Of a stretch of 37,551 nt of DNA, positions 1 through 8,012 are shown piece after piece (within the stretch, counting starts at the first letter, position 1; every line of letters begins with the position of its first letter). Below the pieces are notes generated by a model, which was not told the origin of the DNA, did no database searches, and worked only from the letters and a program-made list of their open reading frames with translations. The position numbers and the translations under genes were made by a program. Location of the stretch: the NCBI GenBank assembly GCA_040901775.1, contig JBBDYF010000078.1:1-37551 (forward strand), in the 5' to 3' direction. Source of the stretch: CAYLLN01 sp040901775 (lineage in GTDB: Bacteria > Planctomycetota > Planctomycetia > Pirellulales > Pirellulaceae).

Positions 1-1
1 C

Positions 2-862
2 CTCGTGCGATTGATTCGTCAGGGTCATACCTGTTACGTCTGGGAAGCGTTCAAAACGGACGACCCCAAGCGCTACGTGCTGAAGGTGCTCCGCGAGGAT
101 TTGCGCAAAGAACGGGCTGAAATCAACTCGCTGAAGAACGAGTTCGAGTGCGCCAAAGCGCTGAAGCATCCCAACATCGTGCGGATCTACGAGTTCGCCG
201 TCGAAGCCGAAATTCCGTTTCTCGTGATGGAGCACTTCGAGTACCCCAATCTCAAGCTGTGGCTGCGCAACGGGCCGCAGCGGATTGGCCACTTGGCGCT
301 CAAAATCATTGAGCAAGGGGCCGAGGCGTTGTTCTACCTGAACAGTGAAGGGTGGATTCACTGCGACGTAAAGCCCGATAATTTTCTGATCAGCGACGAA
401 GGGACCGTCAAACTGATCGACTTTGCCATTTCGGTGCGGCAGAAATCGGGACTGGCGGCGATGTTCTCGTTCGGCCAAAAGGTGCAAGGCACCCGCAGCT
501 ACATGTCGCCCGAACAGATTCGGGGAAAAAATCTCGATCCGCGGGCCGACGTCTATGCCTACGCCTGCGTGCTGTTCGAACTGCTGTCGGGCAAGGCCCC
601 GTTCACCGGAACGACGGCCGACGAACTGCTCGCCAAGCACTTGTCCGCGCCGATTCCTTCGATCCAGGTGTTCGATCCGAATGTGACCACCGAGTTCAGC
701 AATCTATTGAGAAAGATGATGGCCAAAAAAAAGGAAGAGCGGCCGGCCAGCATGTACGACTTTCTGAAAGAATTTCGGGCCTTGCGAGTGTTCAAGGTCA
801 TGCCCAAGGCGCCGACCGGCAAACTGACGCTGCAAGACGAACAGCGGAAGGGCTTTGTTTAA
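2..862 (+). CDS. Serine/threonine protein kinase, 5' end cut by window
   Basis: This is a Hanks-type kinase domain that phosphorylates protein Ser/Thr residues. The frame is open to the window edge, so the true start lies upstream; a GTG at 5 is the first possible start. Counting from that GTG, I see the ATP-binding Lys27 (VLKVLRE), a likely helix-C Glu46, the catalytic loop HCDVKPDN (119-126), DFA (139-141) where DFG is usual, SPE (168-170) and Asp182 of the F-helix. Lys, catalytic Asp, Asn126 and Asp139 are all present, so activity is plausible despite HCD replacing HRD (a non-RD kinase) and Ala replacing the DFG Gly. The glycine loop is degenerate (RQGHTCYV). No membrane segment is seen after the kinase domain and the C-terminal tail is short. 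The substrate is unknown. accA follows 131 nt downstream. Confidence 0.88.
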   Translation, partial: LVRLIRQGHTCYVWEAFKTDDPKRYVLKVLREDLRKERAEINSLKNEFECAKALKHPNIVRIYEFAVEAEIPFLVMEHFEYPNLKLWLRNGPQRIGHLALKIIEQGAEALFYLNSEGWIHCDVKPDNFLISDEGTVKLIDFAISVRQKSGLAAMFSFGQKVQGTRSYMSPEQIRGKNLDPRADVYAYACVLFELLSGKAPFTGTTADELLAKHLSAPIPSIQVFDPNVTTEFSNLLRKMMAKKKEERPASMYDFLKEFRALRVFKVMPKAPTGKLTLQDEQRKGFV

Positions 863-993
863 CGGTGCTGGAGCCACGTTCGCCTGCGAACTGGAATTTT
901 CATTTCGCCCCCGACGCGGCACAATGGCAGATAGCCCCATCGACGTTCCAAACCGGCTCCCGTCCGGCATCACCCTTTGACACGCTCAGCCCC

Positions 994-2004
994 ATGTCCA
1001 ACGGCAGTCTAGCCCCCGCCTCGTTGCCCGGCCTCGATTTCGAACAGCCCATCCTGGAACTGGAAGCCCGCCGCCGCGGACTTGAAATGGCGACCGAGCG
1101 GACGCTCCAGCAGGACGATGAGCTGCGCCGACTGAAGCGCGAGATCGCCGAAACGACCCGCCGGATCTATTCCAGCCTGACCCCCTGGCAAACCGTGCAG
1201 GTTGCCCGGCACAAGGACCGGCCCTACACCTCCGACTACCTTTCGCTGGCGTTCGAGGAATTCGTCGAGCTGCACGGCGACCGTCGCTTCGGCGACGACC
1301 GGGCGATCCTGACCGGCTTCGCCCGCCTCGACCAGCACAAGGTGCTGGTGGTTGGCCACCAGAAAGGGCGCACCTATAAGGAGCGCAGCGCCTGCTACTT
1401 TGGCTGCGCCCATCCCGAGGGATACCGCAAGGCGATCCAGAAGATGAAGCTGGCCGAAAAGTACGGCCTGCCCGTGATCTGCCTGATCGACACGCCCGGC
1501 GCTTATCCGGGCATCGGCGCCGAAGAGCGCGGCCAATCGCAGGCAATCGCCGAGAACATGTACGAGATGTCGCGCCTCCGCACGCCGATCATTTGCCTGG
1601 TGATCGGCGAAGGAGGGAGCGGCGGCGCGCTGGGCATCGGCGTCGGCGACCGCGTGGCCGTGCTCGAGTTCTCGTACTACTCGGTGATTAGCCCCGAGGG
1701 CTGCGCGGGCATCCTCTGGAAGAGTCACCAGTACGCCGAGCGGGCCGCCACGGCCCTCAAGTTCACCTCGCAAGACCTGCTCAAGCTCGGCGTGATCGAT
1801 CATGTGATCGAAGAACCGCTGGGGGGCGCTCACCGCGACCACCACCAGACGGCGATGCGGGTCAAGCAATACCTGCTCCGCTCGCTGGCCGGTCTCACCT
1901 CCAAGCCGCTCGACCGGCTGCTCGACCAGCGCTACGACAAGTTCCGCCAGATGGGCGTGTTTCTGGAAGCGGCGACCGCGGCGGGCGAGCAGCCGACTTC
2001 CTGA
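994..2004 (+). CDS. accA: Acetyl-CoA carboxylase carboxyltransferase subunit alpha
   Basis: With AccD, this subunit moves the carboxyl group from carboxybiotin to acetyl-CoA, making malonyl-CoA for fatty-acid synthesis. The 336-residue length fits the family (about 320). Recognisable blocks are LDFEQPILELE near the N-terminus, DRPYTSDYL, FVELHGDRRFGDD, IDTPGAYPGIGAEERGQ and GEGGSGGALGIGVGDRV, followed by SPEGCAGILWK. The ATG at 994 is chosen because LDFEQPI sits near the N-terminus in known AccA proteins; an in-frame GTG at 865 would add 43 residues unlike the family. accD and the biotin subunits are not in this window. The next gene starts 20 nt downstream and may be co-transcribed. Confidence 0.96.
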   Translation: MSNGSLAPASLPGLDFEQPILELEARRRGLEMATERTLQQDDELRRLKREIAETTRRIYSSLTPWQTVQVARHKDRPYTSDYLSLAFEEFVELHGDRRFGDDRAILTGFARLDQHKVLVVGHQKGRTYKERSACYFGCAHPEGYRKAIQKMKLAEKYGLPVICLIDTPGAYPGIGAEERGQSQAIAENMYEMSRLRTPIICLVIGEGGSGGALGIGVGDRVAVLEFSYYSVISPEGCAGILWKSHQYAERAATALKFTSQDLLKLGVIDHVIEEPLGGAHRDHHQTAMRVKQYLLRSLAGLTSKPLDRLLDQRYDKFRQMGVFLEAATAAGEQPTS

Positions 2005-2024
2005 CTGGGGACGAGACGAAAAGC

Positions 2025-2591
2025 GTGACCGACTATCAACAGGTCTTCGCAGCAATCGCCGCCGACCCGCGGTATCTGGCCAACCTCGACTGGGGCGAAG
2101 CGCGGCCCGGCCATCCCGAGGGAACGATTCGCGCACACATCGCCGAGCTGGAGCGAAACCTGCACGCCTTGCGGCCCAAGGTGACAGACCAAGAGGCTTG
2201 GAAACTTAAGGTGCTCATCCACACGCACGACACGTTCAAGCCCCAGGCGCGGGCGGATGTGCCAATTGCTCATCCGCAAAGCCACGCGTCGCTCGCCCGG
2301 GCGTTTCTGGCAATGCATTGCGACGATCCCGAACTGCTGGCGATCGTGCAGTATCACGACGAGCCGTTCGCGCTGTACCGGCAGCAGCACCACCGGGGAC
2401 GGTACAGTGCCCAGCGGTTCGAGGCGCTGCTAAATGCCATTGGCGACTGGGATCTGTTTCTGGCCTTCGCCATCATCGACGGCTGCACGGCCGGCAAGTC
2501 GCGCGAGCCGATGCCATGGCTGTTCCGCGAGCTGGCAGGACGTATCGAATCGCGATTCTCCGAGGCGGACATTCAACCGCCAGCACGTTAA
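2025..2591 (+). CDS. HD-superfamily-like metal-dependent hydrolase, uncharacterised
   Basis: This 188-residue soluble protein has the spaced His and Asp residues expected of an HD-type metal site: His38 (IRAHIAELE), His68-Asp69 (LIHTHDTFK), His87 (HPQSHASLA), His111-Asp112 (VQYHDE) and a later Asp152 (IIDGC). HD proteins are usually phosphohydrolases acting on nucleotides or related substrates, but the substrate cannot be read from sequence here. The start is GTG, 20 nt after accA, with no strong Shine-Dalgarno site. Its stop overlaps the stop of the opposing small gene: bases 2588-2591 read TTAA and end both frames. The HD assignment is inferred from motif spacing only. Confidence 0.7.
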   Translation: MTDYQQVFAAIAADPRYLANLDWGEARPGHPEGTIRAHIAELERNLHALRPKVTDQEAWKLKVLIHTHDTFKPQARADVPIAHPQSHASLARAFLAMHCDDPELLAIVQYHDEPFALYRQQHHRGRYSAQRFEALLNAIGDWDLFLAFAIIDGCTAGKSREPMPWLFRELAGRIESRFSEADIQPPAR

Positions 2592-2821
2592 GCAGGGGCG
2601 TCGATTGGCTCGGCTTCGACGACGTGCGGCAGCGAGCAATAGGTAATTTTGATCGCAATCTTGGATTCGTCGTCGCGCGGGATGCCGATGGCAACCAGGC
2701 TCTCCGAAACGATTGCCATTTCGGGATGGCGAATCTCGCGCATCCGCCCATCGGCCAGGTGCAGGCGCAATGGGTGGAACGGACGTTCTTCCAGCAGCTC
2801 GATCAGTTCGTCGGCAGTCAT
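2588..2821 (-). CDS. Small conserved hypothetical protein, 77 aa
   Basis: This encodes a 77-residue protein starting MTADELIELLEERPF with the pattern PFHPLRLHLADGR and IRHPEMAIVSE. Many planctomycete genomes carry small proteins of this shape (short helix, 'PF.PL.LHL.DGR', then a beta-rich tail); their function is unknown to me. The ATG at 2821 is chosen over longer upstream extensions because a consensus AGGAGG lies at 2831-2836 on this strand, 9 nt before it, which is unusually clear for this window. The stop is shared with the convergent HD-like gene. Confidence 0.72.
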   Translation of the reverse strand: MTADELIELLEERPFHPLRLHLADGRMREIRHPEMAIVSESLVAIGIPRDDESKIAIKITYCSLPHVVEAEPIDAPA

Positions 2822-2830
2822 CTCGTCGAT

Positions 2831-2836
2831 CCTCCT
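2831..2836 (-). promoter_or_regulatory. Consensus Shine-Dalgarno site AGGAGG
   Basis: A perfect AGGAGG lies 9 nt upstream of the ATG of the 77-aa gene and fixes its start. Most genes in this window lack such a clear site. Confidence 0.7.
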
Positions 2837-3000
2837 GTGAGGATTATTGTATCGCCGCGGGGCGGGCCAGACCAATCGCGGCGGGGTAGGCTGCCGCATG
2901 TGAACCCGTCCGCAACGTCCGATAATGTTTCTTATGTTCGGTTGGAACTTGGGTTTTGGCCGGGAAATACGCAAATCGTCCCGCTGCGGGCAACTGGCCC

Positions 3001-3735
3001 CTATGGCCCCAGTTCGATGCCGAGTTTCTCGTCATCTCCTGAGATGATGATCCGCGGCGTCACGCCGCCAAAGTTGATCGAGTGGCCCGCCGGCTGGGCC
3101 TCGATCACGCCCTCGTCGCGCCCAATCGGAAACTGGGAGGCGCCTTCCTTCGATCGCTGGGTGACTTCGTCTAGGGCGCTCCACGCCTGGTCCGGCAGCC
3201 GCTGACCAGCCTCGGTATGCGGATGTTCGACCTGCTGATCCAGCCGGTCAATGTAGGGATGGAGCACTTCGTGAACTTCGCCCGGAATCACCCCCTCGGC
3301 CTTGTCCAGCAGTACCGCAATGTAATAACCCGATTTGGAGTTGCAGATCGCTTGTCGTTGCGGCTCGCTCAAGAGCGTCACCGCGAACAGCGTGACCAAA
3401 ACGCACAGCAGCACCCCCTTGGCAAAGCCGAACAGCGCGCCGATCTGGCGGTCGAATTCTTTGAGCTTTACCTTCTCGATCGCCTCTGCGACGAGGTTGA
3501 AGCCGACCCAGACGACGAGCGACGTTCCCAGAAACAGGATCAGCATCGCCAGGAACATGTTCCAAGGGGGCGAGGCGTTGATGAACTGGGCCACCTGCTG
3601 GCGAAAGCTGAGGGCGACACAGTAGCTGGCGACGAGCGAGCCGAGCGACGCCACTTGCCAGGCAAAGCCCTTCCAGGCCCCCCAGGCAACGGCTGCCACC
3701 AGGACAACGATCATGAACAGGTCGTACGCTTGCAT
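3001..3735 (-). CDS. CvpA family inner-membrane protein
   Basis: This 244-residue protein has about four hydrophobic segments in its first half, beginning LFMIVVLVAAVAWGAWKGF, then FLAMLILFLGTSLVVWVGF and GVLLCVLVTLFAVTLL. The pattern 'D....G...GW..G' with a Gly/Trp-rich first segment and the motif FDRQIGALFGFAKG between later helices is typical of CvpA/colicin V production family proteins. Those are linked to envelope stress and colicin V export in enterobacteria, with no defined biochemical activity. The second half is hydrophilic and probably cytoplasmic. The ATG at 3735 is chosen because the upstream extension is Arg-rich and unlike the family. A possible promoter with -10 TATACT lies 34-39 nt upstream. 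Confidence 0.82.
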   Translation of the reverse strand: MQAYDLFMIVVLVAAVAWGAWKGFAWQVASLGSLVASYCVALSFRQQVAQFINASPPWNMFLAMLILFLGTSLVVWVGFNLVAEAIEKVKLKEFDRQIGALFGFAKGVLLCVLVTLFAVTLLSEPQRQAICNSKSGYYIAVLLDKAEGVIPGEVHEVLHPYIDRLDQQVEHPHTEAGQRLPDQAWSALDEVTQRSKEGASQFPIGRDEGVIEAQPAGHSINFGGVTPRIIISGDDEKLGIELGP

Positions 3736-3768
3736 TGAGAGGCTCCAAAGCGACAGAGAGGGCCGGCG

Positions 3769-3797
3769 AGTATAGCCGGCTCCGGCGCGGCGGCGAA
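3769..3797 (-). promoter_or_regulatory. Possible promoter of the CvpA-like gene
   Basis: On the minus strand a TATACT (3769-3774, 5 of 6 matches to the -10 consensus) is preceded after 17 nt by TTCGCC (3792-3797), a poor -35. The leader would be about 27 nt. This is by inspection only. Confidence 0.3.
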
Positions 3798-3951
3798 GAG
3801 CAACCGATTGACCTTGGAAGGGGTCGGCCGGGCGGATACGCTTCGCACGCTTCGTCACCAGAGCAGGGCAAGGCAGGGGAGTTTCCGCCCACGTGGTCCT
3901 AATGGAACGTGGTCCTGCTGCAAAGAGCGCGACAGCAAGGGAGTGCTAGCG

Positions 3952-4704
3952 ATGGCCGGTTTTCAAACGCACGTCACGGTCAGCACGGTTACCGGCATCG
4001 GATATGGACTGTGGGGGTGGCAATGCGGCGCTCCGGTCGAGACCTGCATTCTCGCCGGCGGCTTGTGCAGCGTCTCGGGAATGCTCCCCGACCTGGACAG
4101 CGATTCGGGCCGCCCGCTGCAAGAGATGAGCTGCTTTGCGGCGGCCGTCGTGCCGATGCTGATGATCGAGCGGTTCGAAAACTTCGGCTGGTCGCACGAG
4201 ATGATGGTTCTGGCGGCAGCGGCCATCTACGTGTCCGTGCGGCTCGGCGTGGCCGAGATCTTCAAACGCTACACCGTCCACCGCGGCATGTGGCATAGCA
4301 TTCCGGCCTGCATCGCCTGCGGCCTGTTGGCGTTTTTGATCGTCGCCGGTCAAGACCTGGCGCTCCGCTCGTTCAAAGCGGGGGCGGTCTCGCTCGGCTT
4401 CTTCTCACACCTCTTGATCGACGAAATCTGGAGCCTGCGGCTGCGAAGCGGCCGGCTGAACATCAAAAAGTCGTTCGGCACGGCGCTCAAGTTCTGGGGC
4501 AACAACACGTATGCCAACTTCTCGACCTACGCCAAGCTGCTGCTGCTCGGCGCGCTGGCGGTGGGCGATCCGATGCTCATGAACCACTTTGGCTACGAGG
4601 TGCGGTTTGGTCCGCACACCGCCCAGCAGGTGGTCGATGAGGCGCTCCGCTATGCGGGGGTGCAGGTCGAAGCACCGGTGCCGGAAGCGACGATTCAGCG
4701 GTGA
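3952..4704 (+). CDS. DUF457/YdjM-type membrane-bound metal-dependent hydrolase
   Basis: This 250-residue polytopic membrane protein has the polar residues that define the DUF457 (YdjM-like) family: His7 in THVTVS, the acidic cluster PDLDSDSG (Asp47, 49, 51), HRGMWHS (His110, His115), and HLLIDEIW (His153, Asp157). These are thought to bind metal next to the membrane; no substrate is established for the family. The ATG at 3952 is preferred because an AAGGGAG lies 8 nt upstream and the protein then starts at the conserved TH motif. It ends 4 nt before the convergent dtd stop. Confidence 0.82.
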   Translation: MAGFQTHVTVSTVTGIGYGLWGWQCGAPVETCILAGGLCSVSGMLPDLDSDSGRPLQEMSCFAAAVVPMLMIERFENFGWSHEMMVLAAAAIYVSVRLGVAEIFKRYTVHRGMWHSIPACIACGLLAFLIVAGQDLALRSFKAGAVSLGFFSHLLIDEIWSLRLRSGRLNIKKSFGTALKFWGNNTYANFSTYAKLLLLGALAVGDPMLMNHFGYEVRFGPHTAQQVVDEALRYAGVQVEAPVPEATIQR

Positions 4705-4708
4705 GCCA

Positions 4709-5176
4709 TTATTGTTTCCGACTGTCCAGCAGCAGCGTCACCGGTCCCTCGTTGACCAGTTCGACCTGCATCGTGGCTCGAAAGCGGCCGGTGGCGACGC
4801 GAATCCCTTGACTGCCGACGGCGGCGATGAAGGTTTCGTAAAGCTGCTCGGCCAATTCGGGCGGGGCCGCCTGAACGAAGCTGGGCCGCCTCCCTTTGCG
4901 GCAGTCGCCCAGCAGCGTGAGCTGGCTGACGACGAGCATTTCGCCGGCGGGGTCGGGAGACCCGCGCCGAGCTTCCGGCAGCGCCAGGTTCATCTTGCCG
5001 TCGGCGTCGTCGAAGATCCGCAGTTGCACCGCCTTGTCGGCGATTTGCCGCGCGTCGGCCTCGGTGTCTCCTTGCTCGACTCCCAGCAATACCAATAGGC
5101 CGCGGCCGATCTGGCCGACCAGCTCGCCCGCCACGGTAACTTGGGCCCGACTGACGCGCTGAAGCACTGCTTTCAT
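4709..5176 (-). CDS. dtd: D-aminoacyl-tRNA deacylase
   Basis: Dtd removes D-amino acids (and glycine mischarged on tRNA-Ala) from tRNA, protecting translation. The 155-residue length fits the family (about 145-150). Visible motifs are MKAVLQRVSRAQVTV at the N-terminus, SQLTLLGDCRKGRRPSF (84-100; the 'SQ.TL..D..KGRRPSF' block) and NEGPVTLLLDS (142-152), which holds the Gly144-Pro145 pair of the cross-subunit cis-GP chirality filter. The ATG at 5176 follows a GGAGGG about 9 nt upstream. The membrane protein gene upstream on the same strand ends 5 nt before it, so the two form an operon. No obvious damage is seen. Confidence 0.95.
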   Translation of the reverse strand: MKAVLQRVSRAQVTVAGELVGQIGRGLLVLLGVEQGDTEADARQIADKAVQLRIFDDADGKMNLALPEARRGSPDPAGEMLVVSQLTLLGDCRKGRRPSFVQAAPPELAEQLYETFIAAVGSQGIRVATGRFRATMQVELVNEGPVTLLLDSRKQ

Positions 5177-5181
5177 GCAAG

Positions 5182-5847
5182 CTAACCCTCCGAATCGAGT
5201 CGGATTCTTTGCACCTCGCCCAAGATCTGCTCGATCACGGCGTGGTTGGCGGCGATGCGGCCGATCTGCACCCAGAACGCAGCCAAGACCAGCAGCAACA
5301 TGGCCATTGCAGCGACGTAGTGCGGCGTCACAAACAACGTCGAAAGTTCGTGGTTTGCCCCGCTGGGATCGGCCGCCGCGCCGAGGGCGACGACCCCAAT
5401 GACCGCCAAAATGCCGAGCACCGCCCAGGGAAACGTGCTCCGCTTGAGTCGCGTGCTTTGCTCGGCCAGGTCGGCGGGCAGGCGATAAGTCTCGCAAACT
5501 TCGCGGCACCAGCGGCTGGTCCCGATGAAGTAGGTGATGGTGATGCAGTTGACCAGGATCGCCAACAGCGCCGAGGCGGCCCCCAGCAGCATGTGGGTGG
5601 TCATCCGGCCGCGCGGCGTTTGAAATTGCTCGTCGGCGGCGGCATAGTCGCGGCGCGACTGCTCATAGTCGCTGGAGGTCCGCTCGCGATCGAGCCGCAG
5701 TTGCTGGCCCAGTCGATGCATCTTCTCGCCGGCGTCCCGCTTCTCGCGCGCCGCGGCATTAAAATCGCCGACCCACAGGCCGACGACAAAGTTCGCGGCC
5801 AGCAAGAGGACCGCCAAAATCGCAAGCACCGAAAAGATACGAGCCAA
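5182..5847 (-). CDS. Hypothetical membrane protein, about four TM segments
   Basis: This 221-residue protein has an N-terminal hydrophobic segment (about residues 4-26), a charged coiled-coil-like region rich in Arg, Glu and Asp (about 30-80), then hydrophobic segments at roughly 86-110, 140-158 and 175-195. It ends in a short cytoplasmic tail. I do not recognise a family. The start is TTG at 5847, the only upstream start placing the first membrane segment at the N-terminus; no good ribosome site is seen, and a GTG seven codons in is an alternative. It lies 5 nt upstream of dtd and is probably co-transcribed with it. Confidence 0.7.
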   Translation of the reverse strand: MARIFSVLAILAVLLLAANFVVGLWVGDFNAAAREKRDAGEKMHRLGQQLRLDRERTSSDYEQSRRDYAAADEQFQTPRGRMTTHMLLGAASALLAILVNCITITYFIGTSRWCREVCETYRLPADLAEQSTRLKRSTFPWAVLGILAVIGVVALGAAADPSGANHELSTLFVTPHYVAAMAMLLLVLAAFWVQIGRIAANHAVIEQILGEVQRIRLDSEG

Positions 5848-5979
5848 GGCGAGGAATCGTCCGAATGTCGAAAGGCAAGTGGCAGGAGACCGCAGTTTAG
5901 GCCCATCGCCGACGCGAGACGAGGGGCCGACCCGCGACGGGAAGCCCGCCTCCGGCTGTAAGCAACCAGCCGGCGTTCG

Positions 5980-5985
5980 TAGAAT
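5980..5985 (+). promoter_or_regulatory. Candidate -10 box giving a leaderless pdxA transcript
   Basis: TAGAAT (5 of 6 matches to the -10 consensus) ends 6 nt before the pdxA ATG at 5992, so a normal start site would fall on the start codon. No good -35 is seen. A 7-bp hairpin (5952-5958 with 5967-5973) lies just upstream. Confidence 0.28.
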
Positions 5986-5991
5986 GCGGGA

Positions 5992-7047
5992 ATGAACCAG
6001 CCGCTAGTTGCCGTGACGATGGGAGACCCGGCCGGCGTCGGGCCGGAGACGATCGTCGGCGCGTGGGCCTCCCCTGGCCTGCACCGCTACTGCCGGCCGT
6101 TCGTGGTCGGCCATCCCGCGATCATGCGGCAAGCCGCCGAGCTGTTGGGTGGCCAAGTGCAAGTCGTCGAAATCCGCGCGCCGGGCGAGGCCCGGCCAGC
6201 GCCGACGCTGCTCCCCTGTCTAACCGCGATCAGCGACGAGGCGCTCGAAGCGCCAAGGGCGCAAATCGACCGCCGCGCGGGACAGGCCGCTTACGACGCC
6301 CTGGTGGCCGCTGCCCGTTTGGCCATCGCTGGCCAGGTCGATGCGATTGTGACCGCGCCGCTGCATAAGGGGGCTTTGCACGCGGCGGGGCACCACTATC
6401 CGGGCCATACCGAGTTGCTGGCCGAACTGTGCGGCGTGCCGGCTGCGGAAGTCGCCATGATGCTGTATCTGGCCCCCGGCGGCGCGATTCAGGGGAGCGC
6501 CGGGCTGGGCGTGGCCCACGTCACGTTGCACGTAGCCCTGCGCGACGTGTTCGCGCAGCTCTTGCCCGAGCGGATCGTCGCCAGCGCGCGCCTGGCCGAC
6601 GCAGTGACGCGGGCGATGCTCAACGGGGAGCGACCTCCCCGGATCGGCGTGGCTGCTTTGAATCCACACGGGGGCGAGCAAGGGCTGTTCGGCGATGAAG
6701 AAACACGCACGATCGCTCCGGCGGTGGCAGCCGGCCGGGCGCTGGGGCTCGATCTTGTTGGACCCATCCCCTGCGACACGCTGATGGTCCGGGCCGCTGC
6801 CGGCGAGTTCGACGCGGTGGTCGCCATGTATCACGACCAGGGGCACATCGCCCTCAAGCTGTTGGGCATGCACCGGGCGGTGAACATCTCGCTCGGCCTG
6901 CCAATCGTTCGCACCAGCGTAGCACACGGCACGGCGTTCGACCTCGCTTGGCAGGGGCGGGCCGAAACGTCGAGCATGGTCGAGGCGGTGCGGGTGGCGG
7001 CGCTGTTGGTTTCGCAGCGCGCGCGACTCGTCTGGCAGCGTTCTTAG
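5992..7047 (+). CDS. pdxA: 4-hydroxythreonine-4-phosphate dehydrogenase family
   Basis: PdxA oxidises 4-phosphohydroxy-L-threonine for pyridoxal phosphate synthesis (DXP-dependent route). The protein is 351 residues, close to the usual 330. Motifs: MGDPAGVGPE (10-19), TAPLHKGALHAAGHHYPGHTE (121-141), LNPHGGEQGLFGDEE (224-237), MYHDQGHIALK (279-289) and RTSVAHGTAFDLAWQGRA near the end. The three metal ligands of the family are present as His139, His180 and His281. Paralogues (PdxA2-type) act on threonate phosphates in sugar-acid pathways, so the exact substrate is not certain; there are no sugar-acid genes alongside. It ends overlapping the stop of the opposing gene by 4 nt. Confidence 0.93.
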   Translation: MNQPLVAVTMGDPAGVGPETIVGAWASPGLHRYCRPFVVGHPAIMRQAAELLGGQVQVVEIRAPGEARPAPTLLPCLTAISDEALEAPRAQIDRRAGQAAYDALVAAARLAIAGQVDAIVTAPLHKGALHAAGHHYPGHTELLAELCGVPAAEVAMMLYLAPGGAIQGSAGLGVAHVTLHVALRDVFAQLLPERIVASARLADAVTRAMLNGERPPRIGVAALNPHGGEQGLFGDEETRTIAPAVAAGRALGLDLVGPIPCDTLMVRAAAGEFDAVVAMYHDQGHIALKLLGMHRAVNISLGLPIVRTSVAHGTAFDLAWQGRAETSSMVEAVRVAALLVSQRARLVWQRS

Positions 7048-8012
7048 CGTTGCTTGATCGCCAAGCCCAGCCGCTGCAGGTAGGCCTGTGTCAGATCGGC
7101 GAATTCTTGCGTGCCGGGCTGGTAGTCGAAATCGCGCGGGTCGAGGTTTCCCTTGCGATGCACGTTGAACAGCTCGAGCGAAAGCAAGGGCCGCGACGAC
7201 TCCCCTCCCCTCCCCTGCTCCGACTTCTCGCCCGGCTCCGTTTGCAAGTAGGTAATCCGGTACGGAAACAGCGGCAGCACCTGGTCGGCGCGACCCAGGA
7301 CGATCTCGACCGCATCGGGCAGTTGCTCGGCCCTTTCCTTGCTGGGGCCCTTGCCGGTATTGCGTAGTGCCGCCAGGGAATCCTTCTTCCAGCGGCCTGT
7401 CAGGATGATTACCGGCAGCCGCTCGACTCCCTGGCCGTCGGCCGAGGCGAACTGCAGTTCGTCCTCGCGTGGCGGAGAAAAGTCGAAGTTTTGAAAGAGC
7501 GATTCCAGCAGCTTGGGCAGTCCACCCAGCAAAATCCAAGCCTCTGCTGGATTGCCAGCGATGTGGGCCGGCGCGCGGGCGATACCCAGTCGCAGCGCGC
7601 GCAGGTTAACGCGCCCCAGCGAGGTCGGGGCGAACGGGCTTTCGCAGCGAATATAGTAGTAGCTGGGGCCGCAAATCTCTTGCCGCGTGATCGCCTGATC
7701 GGCAACCTGCACCTTCAGCTCCATCCGCAGCAGCTTTTCCGGTCCCTTGCCCAACTGTTGATAGCTCCCCTGCCCTGCCAGTTCGTGGCCAAAGGCGTCG
7801 ATCCGATAGCGCAAGTCGGCGCTCAAGGCCGATTCGTCCTGCACCCGCCGGGCGGCCTGGACGACTATCCGATTTCCTTCGCTCCATTCGGGCGGAGCAG
7901 GTTGTGCCGCTTCGTTTTCCGCTCCTTGCGCTCCAAATGCAGGCAGCGCGATCCAAGCGGCACAAACAAGACGGAAGCCAAGTCGCGTCACACTGGGCAA
8001 GCTGTGGTTCAT
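7044..8012 (-). CDS. Secreted hypothetical protein, possibly LolA-like fold
   Basis: This 322-residue protein starts with a signal peptide (hydrophobic core about residues 10-28, cleavage near FGAQGA-EN). The mature part begins with a stretch (SALSADLRYRIDAFG, then GQGSYQQLGKG and LLRMELKVQV) that resembles the first strands of LolA-like lipoprotein carriers, where 'basic-hydrophobic alternation plus G.G.Y.Q' is common. This is a weak structural guess, not a family match. The C-terminal half contains PFRY-like and RDFDYQPGTQEFADLT motifs seen in planctomycete secreted proteins of unknown role. The start ATG is clear. It converges on pdxA with a 4-nt overlap (TTAG carrying both stops). Confidence 0.75.
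   Translation of the reverse strand: MNHSLPSVTRLGFRLVCAAWIALPAFGAQGAENEAAQPAPPEWSEGNRIVVQAARRVQDESALSADLRYRIDAFGHELAGQGSYQQLGKGPEKLLRMELKVQVADQAITRQEICGPSYYYIRCESPFAPTSLGRVNLRALRLGIARAPAHIAGNPAEAWILLGGLPKLLESLFQNFDFSPPREDELQFASADGQGVERLPVIILTGRWKKDSLAALRNTGKGPSKERAEQLPDAVEIVLGRADQVLPLFPYRITYLQTEPGEKSEQGRGGESSRPLLSLELFNVHRKGNLDPRDFDYQPGTQEFADLTQAYLQRLGLAIKQR

Noticed and set aside
865..993. A GTG-started N-terminal extension of AccA
   Set aside because: The added 43 residues do not look like AccA; the ATG at 994 puts LDFEQPI where the family has it.
3736..3951. Possible RNA gene in the 216-bp divergent gap
   Set aside because: No tRNA-like arms or strong stems were found; only a short direct repeat ACGTGGTCCT (3891-3900, 3907-3916) is present.
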